A stretch of 57,942 bases of DNA from Caulobacteraceae bacterium UBA5005. Lineage in GTDB: Bacteria; Pseudomonadota; Alphaproteobacteria; Caulobacterales; Caulobacteraceae. A program made the translations under genes and the position numbers. Where the stretch lies: assembly GCA_002398405.1 (NCBI GenBank), contig DGYN01000107.1, positions 1-57,942 of the forward strand, in the 5' to 3' direction. Below the pieces are notes generated by a model that was not told the origin of the DNA, did not search any database, and saw only the letters and a list, made by a program, of their open reading frames with translations. Within the stretch, counting starts at the first letter, position 1; each line of letters starts with the position of its first letter. Positions 24,304-33,800 of the stretch are shown here, piece by piece.

Positions 24304-24610
24304 GGTATCTCCCGTTTGTGTTGCGCGGCCTTTATCGCCACGTCTCTTAAATTTTTGGGACTCGCCGCGTTTGGCGCGTCTTAGCTGCAGGGGACGCGCG
24401 GTTTGCTTTACGAGCAAGGTTTACGTCGCGTCATTCCGGCCGCTTTTTCCAAGACTGTAGCCGAAATGCGACAGACTCCGCTTTGCGAACAGTGTTCTCT
24501 CCCGCGCCCCAAAAGTTGACGCTTAGGTCAACCTGACTAGTTTTGCGGCTCACGGACCCAACCTTCGGGATTCAAGTCGACGGGGCCCGTTGATGGGCTA
24601 ATAAGGCGCT
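24304..24610. other. Divergent gap between TonB receptor and nhaA
   Basis: This 307-base region carries no gene. It contains the promoter of the TonB receptor (minus) and nhaA (plus). Apart from the GTTGAC-N6-GTCAAC dyad at 24515-24532 I see no repeat or riboswitch-like structure. Promoter elements are not called with confidence. Confidence 0.5.
24515..24532. promoter_or_regulatory. GTTGAC-N6-GTCAAC dyad upstream of nhaA
   Basis: A perfect 6-bp inverted repeat with a 6-nt centre (GCTTAG), 79 bases before the nhaA ATG and about 210 bases before the TonB receptor start. It could be an operator for a dimeric regulator of either gene. TTGAC in each arm can also mimic a -35 box. No matching -10 was found on either strand. 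Confidence 0.45.
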
Positions 24611-25801
24611 ATGTCCGCGTCTTCCCGGCCGCCCTCGGCCCTGCGCAGCTTTATCCGAAGCGAATCGGCGGCCGGCGTGGTGCTGATGGGCGCGGCCGTC
24701 CTCGCCATGGCGATCGCCAATTCGCCCCTGGCCGGCGGCTACCACGCGATGCTGCTCTTTCCCTTGGGCGGCAGCAGTCTGGAGCACTGGGTGAACGACG
24801 GGCTGATGGCCCTCTTCTTCCTGCTGGTCGGGCTGGAGATCAAACGCGAGATCGTCGACGGGGAGCTGTCGACCTGGCCCAGGCGGGCCTTGCCGGGCCT
24901 GGCGGCGCTTGGCGGCATGATCGCGCCGGCGCTGATCTTTGTCGGCATCAATATCACCTCGCCGGAGACCCTGCGGGGCTGGGCGATTCCCTCGGCGACG
25001 GACATCGCTTTCGCGCTTGGCGTCCTCTCGCTGCTCGGATCCCGGGTCCCGGTCTCCCTGAAGGTGTTTCTGACGGCGCTCGCTGTTCTCGACGACCTGG
25101 GCGCGATCCTGATCATCGCCGTCTTCTATACCGACGGCCTCGACCTGGTGGCCCTGTTGGGCGCGGGGCTGATGCTGGTGATCATGGTGGTCCTGAACCG
25201 CCTGCACGTCATGCGGCTTTGGCCCTATCTGATCCTCGCCGCCGGCCTTTGGTGGTTCATGGACCGGTCGGGGATCCATCCCACCATAGCCGGGGTCGCC
25301 GCCGCCCTGACCATTCCGGTCAAGCGCACGCCCGGCACGCCGGAGGCGGCGGATTCGCCCCTGCACATCCTGGAACACAGGCTGCAGCCCTTCGTCGCCT
25401 TCCTGGTCCTGCCAATCTTCGGGTTCGCCAACGCCGGCGTCAGCCTGGGGAAGATCGCGCCTGAGGCCTTGAGCGGACCCGCGCCCCTCGGCGTCGCGGC
25501 CGGACTGTTTTTCGGCAAGCAGATCGGCGTCCTGGCCTGCTGCTGGCTGGCCGCGAAGTTCGGTTGGGCCGAACGCCCGGCCGGCGCCAGCTGGCTTCAG
25601 GTCTATGGCGTGTCGCTGTTATGCGGCGTGGGATTCACCATGAGCCTGTTCATCGCCCTGCTGGCCTTCCCTAACCATCCGGAGCTGATCGACGCGGTGA
25701 AGCTGGGCGTCCTGGGCGGATCGCTGATCTCGGCGCTGGCCGGGGCCGCCGTGCTCATCGCCGCCGCCCGGCCGCAAAAGCCGGCCCCGGATCCGTCCTG
25801 A
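24611..25801 (+). CDS. nhaA: Na+/H+ antiporter NhaA
   Basis: This 396-residue inner-membrane antiporter has the expected twelve hydrophobic segments. Visible motifs are VNDGLMALFFLLVGLEIKRE, the helix IV region SATDIAFALGVLSLLG and the ion-binding pair in LAVLDDLGAILIIAVFY (equivalent to E. coli Asp163/164). It exports Na+ or Li+ in exchange for protons in alkaline or saline conditions. The stop TGA shares one base with the ATG of selO (TGATG), so the two are coupled. An upstream GTTGAC dyad may control it. Confidence 0.94.
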   Translation: MSASSRPPSALRSFIRSESAAGVVLMGAAVLAMAIANSPLAGGYHAMLLFPLGGSSLEHWVNDGLMALFFLLVGLEIKREIVDGELSTWPRRALPGLAALGGMIAPALIFVGINITSPETLRGWAIPSATDIAFALGVLSLLGSRVPVSLKVFLTALAVLDDLGAILIIAVFYTDGLDLVALLGAGLMLVIMVVLNRLHVMRLWPYLILAAGLWWFMDRSGIHPTIAGVAAALTIPVKRTPGTPEAADSPLHILEHRLQPFVAFLVLPIFGFANAGVSLGKIAPEALSGPAPLGVAAGLFFGKQIGVLACCWLAAKFGWAERPAGASWLQVYGVSLLCGVGFTMSLFIALLAFPNHPELIDAVKLGVLGGSLISALAGAAVLIAAARPQKPAPDPS

Positions 25802-27213
25802 TGCCGGCCGGCGCCCTTTACCGCGCCGATCCCAGGTTCGCCGCCCTAGGTCCGGAGTTCGCCGACCCGGTGACGCCAGCCGCCTTTCCCGAACAGACCC
25901 TTTGCTTCCGCAATGACCGCGCGGCGGCGAGCGTCGGCCTGGACGGCTTGACCGATCTGGAGTGGCTGGACGCCTTCGCCCGCTTCAAACCCTTGCCGCG
26001 GAACCAGCCGCAGCCCCTGGCCATGCGTTATCACGGCCATCAGTTCCGCACCTACAACCCCGATCTGGGCGATGGCCGCGGCTTTCTCTACGCCCAGCTG
26101 CGCGAGGCCGGGACGGACCGGCTGCTGGACCTGGGCGCCAAGGGTTCGGGCAAGACCCCCTGGTCGCGCACCGCCGACGGCCGGCTGACCCTCAAGGGCG
26201 GGGTGCGCGAGGTTCTGGCGGCCGAGATGCTGGAGGCCCTGGGCGTTCCCACCTCCCGCGCCTTCTCCCTGATCGAGACGGGGGAATCGCTGACGCGCGG
26301 CGATGAGCCGAGCCCAACCAGGTCCGCCGTCCTGACCCGGCTGTCCCACAGCCATATCCGCTTCGGGACCTTTCAGCGACTGGCCTATATCGAGCGGCCC
26401 GATCTTTTAGAAATCCTGATCGGCCACGCCCTGGAGGCCTATCACCCGGACCGCCAGGGGGCAGCGGGGTTGCTGGCGGCCGCGGTCGATCGCACGGCGG
26501 CCCTGACCGCGCGCTGGATGGCGGCGGGATTCGTGCACGGGGTGCTCAACACCGACAATATGAACATCACCGGAGAGAGTTTTGATTACGGGCCCTGGCG
26601 CTTTCTGCCGCGCAGCGACCCGGCGTTCACCGCCGCCTATTTTGACCACAGCGGCCTCTACGCCTTCGGTCGCCAACCGGACGCCGCCTTCTGGAACCTG
26701 AGGCAGCTCGCCGCCTCGCTGACCCCCGTGGCCGGGCAGGACGAGCTTATAGAAATCCTGAACGGGTTCGAGACGGCCTATGTCCGGGAGCTGGTGGCGG
26801 CCATGCTTCGCCGGCTGGGGGTCAAGCCGCAGGGCGCCGAGGCGGACGCGACCCTGGTCAGCGCCGCCTTCAAGGCCTTGGCGGCCGGCGGCGAGGGGCT
26901 CGGCTGGGAGCCCTTCTTCTTTGACTGGTTCTGCGGCCCCGCGTCGGTGGGGCGGGCGGCGCTCTCGCCCCGGGCCGCGATCTACGCCGGGGAGGAGGGC
27001 CGCGCCTTCTCAGACCTGATTCTCGCGCGCGAGCCCGAGAGGCCCGAGCGGCTGGCCGATTCCTACTTCGGCCGCGCCGGGCCCGAAACGATGCTGATCG
27101 ATGAGGTGGAGGCGATATGGGCCCCGATCGCCGCAAACGATGACTGGTCGGCCTTCAACGCGAAGGTCCTGGCCGTCCGCGGGGCCGGCCGGGCCTGGAA
27201 TCTGGACGTCTAG
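25801..27213 (+). CDS. selO: Protein adenylyltransferase SelO (YdiU)
   Basis: This 470-residue pseudokinase-fold enzyme transfers AMP to Ser/Thr/Tyr of target proteins. The key residues are intact: LGAKGSGKTPWSRTADGR with its ATP-binding Lys and Arg, GGVREVLAAEMLEALG, and the active-site VHGVLNTDNMN. Asp252 in NTDN and Asp262 in TGESFDYGPW match the catalytic and metal Asp positions known in SelO. The terminal selenocysteine/cysteine found in many SelO proteins is absent (ends NLDV), as in some bacterial forms. Bacterial targets include enzymes of redox homeostasis. It is coupled to nhaA by 1 base. Confidence 0.94.
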   Translation: MPAGALYRADPRFAALGPEFADPVTPAAFPEQTLCFRNDRAAASVGLDGLTDLEWLDAFARFKPLPRNQPQPLAMRYHGHQFRTYNPDLGDGRGFLYAQLREAGTDRLLDLGAKGSGKTPWSRTADGRLTLKGGVREVLAAEMLEALGVPTSRAFSLIETGESLTRGDEPSPTRSAVLTRLSHSHIRFGTFQRLAYIERPDLLEILIGHALEAYHPDRQGAAGLLAAAVDRTAALTARWMAAGFVHGVLNTDNMNITGESFDYGPWRFLPRSDPAFTAAYFDHSGLYAFGRQPDAAFWNLRQLAASLTPVAGQDELIEILNGFETAYVRELVAAMLRRLGVKPQGAEADATLVSAAFKALAAGGEGLGWEPFFFDWFCGPASVGRAALSPRAAIYAGEEGRAFSDLILAREPERPERLADSYFGRAGPETMLIDEVEAIWAPIAANDDWSAFNAKVLAVRGAGRAWNLDV

Positions 27214-27512
27214 GGCGACTCTGCCGCGGCCGCGCCTCTTCAGCCCAGGGATTAACCAGACAGCCGCCGGTTCGCGCGTCAGGCGATTGTTGCGGATTCG
27301 ACGCACCAGCGGCCCATTGCTCAATCCCCTCCTCCTGAAAACCAGGCGAAGGGTGGGGCTCTCAAGCGGACAATGCGGCAGGAAGGCGCCACCTGTTGTA
27401 GGAAATCGCCGGTATTTGTTCAGATTTGCGGCCCAACAATGTCAAAGTCCCGTGCAAATCAAAGAAGCGTAGAAAGGTCTAGTAACTCAATCATTGCTCC
27501 AGCCCCCGAATT

Positions 27513-27525
27513 AAAGGTAACCTTT
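27513..27525. promoter_or_regulatory. Palindrome AAAGGT-A-ACCTTT upstream of the autotransporter
   Basis: A perfect 6+6-bp inverted repeat with a 1-nt centre, 13 bases before a TTGACG (27538-27543) and 281 bases before the autotransporter ATG. The position and symmetry suit a homodimeric activator such as the adjacent LuxR-type protein, but that link is inference. Confidence 0.4.
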
Positions 27526-27661
27526 TCCTCTACAATGTTGACGATCAACTGTACGCCGGACAACTAAACATACAAAATCGCCCGTATACACAAGACGGGT
27601 TAGATGCCGCCGCTGCCGCCACCGCAGCTCCGTCGGCAGTACGACCCTGAAAAAGCTGGCC

Positions 27662-27690
27662 TTGATTGCAAAAAAAGCGATGCATATACC
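27662..27690 (+). promoter_or_regulatory. Candidate sigma-70-like promoter of the autotransporter
   Basis: TTGATT at 27662-27667 and TATACC at 27685-27690 are separated by 17 bases and precede the ATG by about 115 bases. A second, weaker candidate is TTGACG at 27538-27543 with AACTAAAC-like bases 17-18 nt downstream. The boxes resemble general sigma-70 elements, and neither is a strong match to the Caulobacter consensus. Confidence 0.4.
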
Positions 27691-27805
27691 CAAAACAGGG
27701 GATGTGGGTTATAGCCCGCTTCCGGTAGCTGACTCTACTGAAGCGCCGTGCTGGGGGTGGTGTGCACCCCTCGCTGTGGCCGCATGGTGTGTACCGGAGG
27801 GGATA

Positions 27806-30800
27806 ATGACACCGACTAACAAGCGCAATTTGATGCTGGCCACCTCGGGCCTGGCCGGCCTCGCCGGCCTGGCCTCCCTGACGCTCGGCGTCAACGACGC
27901 TAACGCCGCGTGCGTTATCGCCGTGTCGACAATCGTCTGCGACGGCGATCAGGCGGACACGGACCAGGCGTCAGAGATCAACGCCAAGATCGTCACGGTC
28001 CCGGCGGGCAGCATCACTCTCACGATCAACGGCGGCGCCAGCGCCCCGGGCGGCGGCAACGGCATCGACCTCGACGGCACCGCGATCAAGGTCCTGGCCC
28101 CGCAGTTCAAGGACGCCGTCACGTTCGTGAACAACGGCGTGATCGGAAAGCAAGACACGGGCGCCAAGACGGACAACTTCGCTGTCGCGAACACCGCCGC
28201 GGTCACCATCGTTGGCGACCAGAAGGCTCCCGGCAACATCGTATCGTTTACCAACAATAATGAAGTCAACGGCAACGTATTGATCGACGACGTCGGCGGT
28301 TCCGCCACGGTCAACATCGCGACCGGCGGCCAGATCAACGGTACGGCCGCTGGTACGGGTGGCACCCTGACGGTCACGGATGTGATCGGCAATGGCGTCC
28401 TGACCACTGCGGCGGGCACCAAGGTCTCTGGCGCGATCACCTTCAACACCTTCGCGGCCACGCCGATCGTTACCAAGAGCAAGGTCGGCAACGTCGACAC
28501 TTCTGTCTCCACCAATTCCGGCGGCGCGGCCACCGTGACCATCGCGGGTGATGTCGGTCACAGCGTTGCCGCGGGCGTTGACGCCAAAACGGGCCTGGCG
28601 CTCACCAACTTCATTCCGTCTTCGGTGTCTGTCCGCAGCAAGGATGCGGCTGATTTCACCATTGCCGCGACTGGCAAGATCGGAGCGACCACCGTTCAGG
28701 CGGGTGATGTCGTCACGACCACCACCACTGACCTGGGCGTCGTTTCCGGCGCGGTGAAAACGGACACCACCACGGTCAACGCCAAGGGCAACAACGCGGC
28801 GCTGAACTTCAATGTGGCCACGGGCGGCATTCAGGGTGGCTCGAACGGCGCCGCCGCCAACGCCTTCCTCGGCAGCGCAGGCAATCTGGCTCTGCACACC
28901 GACGGTGGTGTTGTCACCTTTAACAACGCCGGCGCTGTGGCGCAGGGCACCAACACCGCCACCACCGGCGTAACCAAAGGCCTCTCGTCAGTCGCCATCA
29001 CGACCAACGCCAATGGCGCGGGCTTCAACAACTTCACCACCACGACGATTAACAAAACTCAGACCACGACGATTGAAAACACCGTCAACAAGACCACGAC
29101 GACCAATGGCGCGAAGGTTGATTTCACCAACTCGGGCACCATCGGCGTGACGGCGGCTCCGGCCCCGGTCAGCATCCAGGGTATCGGCATCAACGCCACG
29201 GTCTCGGGTCTTCAGGGCGCTATCACGCTCAACGGCGCGGCGCAGACCAAGGTTGATAATGTTACCAAGACTTTTGAGGACGTGACCGGCAAGGCGCTCA
29301 CCGTCAACAGCCTGCAGACCGAGACCAACATTTCCAAGGACGTCAACCTGGCGCTGACGACGACGACTGCCGTCGTTTCGACGGGCGTTCACGTCCTCGG
29401 CACAAACCCCAGCGCGATCAACACCGGCGGCAACGTCAAGGTTGACAGCGTGGGCCGTATTGGCGCCCTGGTCATCGATGCGACTGTCGGCAACCTGGAT
29501 CAGTCGACCGAGACCAAGTCGACCTTTGACAAGACCGGTCCGATGCTCACCCAGGTTCAAACCCAGGTTGTCAAGGACACCGGCGGCGACGTCATTCTCA
29601 ATATCTTCGGCAACATCTCGGGGGCGGGCGGCGCGACGCCGGGCGTCCTGCAAGCCTTCAGTTCGGGCAACATCACCGCCGACCTCAAGGGCGCGGTGAT
29701 CGGGAACACCAGGCTGGAAACAACGGAGGACGTCGGTAAGGGCGTCCAGACCTTCGCCCAGCCGCTGGGTGAGCCGGCCTCCACGACCCAGGACATCGAT
29801 CGTTCGGCCTCTGGCGGCGCGATCAACGTCAAAATCGCTTCTACCACGACCCTGGGCGACCAGACCGGCGTGGCCCTGACGGCGATCGCCGACGGCAACA
29901 TCGACATCGTCAACGACGGCAAGTTGCGCGGTGGTCTCACCGCCACCTCGGCCCGCAACCTGGCGGTCAACGACGACAACACCAACGTCAACTCCGTCAC
30001 CAAGACGGGCGACACTGTCACCATCAAGAATGTCACCACGCTTAACACGACCAACACTACGGTGGGCGGCACGGCGACGGTGGCCAACAACAGCCTCAAC
30101 AGTCTGCTCGGCGATACGAATATCTCGGCGGTGGGAGGCGTGACTTTCACCAACCCGGGCCTCGCCACCGGCAACGTCACCCTGGCGTCGCAAGGCACCT
30201 CGACGGTTGTGGCCAACAGCACGACGACGACCACGGCCAACACGCAGACCGCCAAGACCGGCCCTGCTCCTGGGGCGTTTGGTCAAATCATCACCACCGA
30301 CGTCGTGACCAGCAACAGCACGTCGGTCACCCCGAACGGCGGCAACGTCACCGGCACCTATGCCGGCGTCACTGGCCTCGACAACAACGTCACGGGCCTC
30401 GTTGCTGGTACGCTGATCACCCAGACGGCGGATAAGGACAGTGTCGCCACTGTGGCAGGTAAGACCTTCGTTGGCCTGACCTCGAACGCCGGCGCCAATG
30501 CCACGCTCACTACCACTGACACGACGTCTACACTGACCACGACCGAGGTCGCGGCCGCTGACGACCCGTCCCTGAAGCTGCGCTTCACAGCGGTGTCCGG
30601 CTCGGGCAAGACGGTCACCACCAACAAGAGCACGTCCAACGGCGGCGTCAGCACCGTGACGATCTCCGGGTCTGTCTCCAACAATCCGAACGGTGTGACC
30701 TCCAGCGTCCTTTCGACCGCCCAAGGCGCTTCGACGGTCGCGGTTTCCGGTTCCGTGCAGGGCAACGTCACGGCCGCTTCGGCCGCGGCCAACACCTTCA

Positions 30801-33800
30801 CCTCGACCACCACCGAAACGGTGAACAGCCTGAAGGCCGGTGTGGCGGGCAAGTCTGATCCTGCGATCAAGACCACCACCACCACCCCGACCACCATCAC
30901 CACCAGCACAGCCGCCGGCGGCGCTGCGAAGGTGGACATCACCGGTACGGCCACGCTTCTGGTCCCGTCGGTGGGCGGCAACGTCGCGGCCAACGGCCAG
31001 ACCACGGCCACGGCCAACGTCGGTGCGAAGGCGCGTGTGAACGGCAATGTCAGCGCCACCGTAAGTGGCACGGACACCTCGTCGAAAATCGACAAGTCGA
31101 CCACGGCTGAAACTACGACCACCTCGGCCAACGCGGCCGCGATTGGCGGCGCGGCCAACACCACGACCGACGGTCCGGTGGGCGGCAACGTCAGCTCGGC
31201 GGCTCAGACCGGCGCCGCGAACACCGCGGTGAGGAACACTGTGGGCGGTAACGTCTCGGCGACTTCAGCCTTCAACAACTCGCTGGTTACGGACTCTGTC
31301 AAAATCTCCACGATTGTGGCCGGGTTCCCCTTCACATCGAGCCGTACTCAGACCTCGACGACCACGGGCGTTGGCGGCGCGGCCAAGATTGACCTCACGG
31401 CTCCGGCGGTCATCGCCGACGCCAAGGCCAATACGGTCGGCGGCTCGGCGATCGCCACGGGCGGCACCGCGACCTTGAACGTCGGCGCCGGCTCAGTTGT
31501 CGCCGGCAACACCGGTGCTTTGGCCAACGCCAACGTCACGACCGCCGTCACCGAAGCGAAAGCCTTCAAGACCAACGCGACCTTCACAGGCGCCGCGGAG
31601 TCGACCCGCACGACCACAACGACCACCACCAACAATCCCGGTGCGGCCGTCCTGCTCAACAACGGCACGCTGAATGGCGGTAACAACTCCGCCGTCGGCT
31701 CGACGGCGACTTTGACCAACAACTTCGTCGTGACCAACACGGGTACAGCCAACGCGTTGTTCACCAACTCGGTGGCGACCAACGTCCAAACCAACCTCGA
31801 CGTGGCGATCAACGGCACCAATACGACGACGACGGTCTTCACACCGCTCGCGGGCACCACGGCCACCATCGCGAACAACGGCACAATGCGGAATGGCAGT
31901 GTCGCTGGCGCTACGGGCGCCTTCACCAACGCGGCCACGGCCTCGGTGGGGAACGTCGCCTTCGGCAGCTCGGTGGTGAACGGCACGCTCGTTCAAGGGG
32001 CCACGGCCACGACCACGCCGGACACCTTCACGGCGGGCGCGACGCCGTTCGGTCAGACCTATACCCTGACGCAGAACGGTTACCTGGGTGACGGCATCTC
32101 GGTGCAGGGCGCGGTTATCACCGGCCCGGTGAACGGCACGGCGCTTTCGACGCCTTACGCCGTGACCAGCAAGGTCGTTGCGACCCTCAACCTGAACAGC
32201 GGCTCGCTCACCGAAGGCGGCATTGTCGCCGAACGTGAACGGGTTGGTTCGGGTGACGGCGCCATCGGCCCGGTCCTCGGCACCTCGTCGGCGAACACCT
32301 TCCTGACCGACACCACCCTGAACCTCAATGGTACGGGCTGGCTCGGCCACGACGGTGCGGTGAACGCCACCACGCCCAATAAGCTGGTGATCTTCAACGC
32401 CGCGCCGACGCTGACGCAGTCGAACGCGGTCGGCACGGCCCTCCAGCCGTTCGCCCCGGCTCCGCTCGATCAGCTGACGTTCCACAACAACGTCGTCAAC
32501 AACGGCGCCAATCACTTCGTGGACGGCATCAACACCATCAACCACACCGGCGCCGGCACCTTCTACGTCATCGGCCGGAACCACTCGAACGCGAATACCC
32601 CGACCCGGGCTGACGACGCCTACACCTGGCGCTTCAAGAACTTCAACAACACGGCTGGCCGTGTTGAGTTCTCCAGCGCTTCGGAAGGCGGCATCTTCAG
32701 CTTCAGCGGCAACGTCAACAACAACGCCGAGTTCGTGGTCGGTAACACGCTGCAGCCGGGCCATCCCCTGAACCCCTTCACCACCAACGCGGCCAGCTCG
32801 CTGACCACGACTCAAACGGTGGTGCGCGGCCAGGAGATGCTGGTTACGGGTAACTTTACCCAAGCCACCACCGGCACTCTGATCGTTGGCGCTCTGCCTG
32901 AACTGGTCCGCACCTTCAGCGGCTTCAGCGGTACGGCTCCGGAAGTGCTTGGCCTCTTCAAGTTCTCGCCGGGCACCACGCCCTTCCAGCTGGTGACGTC
33001 GCTGAGCAAGTCTCACGTCGTGGTGGAGGGCAACCTCAACCTGGCGGGTACGGTCCTGGTCAACAACGCTCGCGGCGGCTTCATCGTCGGCGACCAGCTC
33101 GACGAGCTGTTCACCGTGTCCGGCACCACGACGATCACGGCCACGGTTCGCCCGGCCTTTGGCTCCAACTTCATCAACTACACCTTCACCCAGGCGAAGT
33201 GCGCGACGAACGCGGCCCTGAACTGCGTGTTCCTGAACACGACGCGGACCTCGTTCACCACCAAGGCGCCGAACCAGAACGCCTTCAACGTGGCGGCGGC
33301 TCTCGACGGCTCCGCCAAGGGCCTGTCGGCGGCGCTCATCGCCGACCAGAAGGGAACTTCGACCTTCCCGACCATCCTGGCGCTCACCCGCGCCACGGAC
33401 CTGGCCGGTACGATCGTGGGCTTCGACTGGAACATCGGCCTGAATGACGTCCCGACCGCTCTGAACGAGCTGTCGCAAGGCGAGTTCTATGGCACGCTGA
33501 ACGCCATCGATCCGACGGATACGGCGACGGACGCGCTGCGGGCTGAATTCCACCGGGATATGAACTCCCTGTGGGCCACCCCGACCTTCCAGACCCGCAC
33601 CTACGAAGGTGACGCCACCAGCGGCGCCGGTGAAGTCAAGTCGACGGAAGCGGGTCTGCTCTTCGGTGGTACGTTCAATCCGACCGACAACATCGGTTGG
33701 GGCTTCAGCGCCGGCTACCAAGGCGCCGAAGTTGACGGTCAAGACGATCTGTACGAAGCCGAGGTCAACAGCTACCTGGCCGCCCTCAGCGGCCGGTGGA

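Larger units (their letters stand above)
27214..27805. other. AT-richer control region ahead of the autotransporter
   Basis: This 592-base gap is visibly less GC-rich than its surroundings from about 27400, where A/T runs are frequent. No convincing gene is found. Short open frames at 27373-27567 and 27511-27693 lack family matches or good RBSs. It contains a 13-bp near-palindrome (27513-27525), two promoter candidates, a CCCGT-N9-ACGGG hairpin at 27571-27589 and a GGGGTG/CACCCC hairpin in the leader at 27754-27770. The size and complexity suit an intricately controlled surface-protein gene. Confidence 0.6.

Noticed and set aside
27538..27566. TTGACG-N17-CAACTA as the main autotransporter promoter
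   Set aside because: The -10 match is poor at every spacing tried. Kept only as a weak alternative to 27662-27690.
27373..27567. 64-codon plus-strand frame in the autotransporter control region
   Set aside because: No RBS, no recognisable motif, and it overlaps the palindrome and promoter candidate.
28988..30724. Minus-strand 578-codon frame in the autotransporter passenger
   Set aside because: Antisense shadow of the Thr-rich repeats. No RBS or family match.
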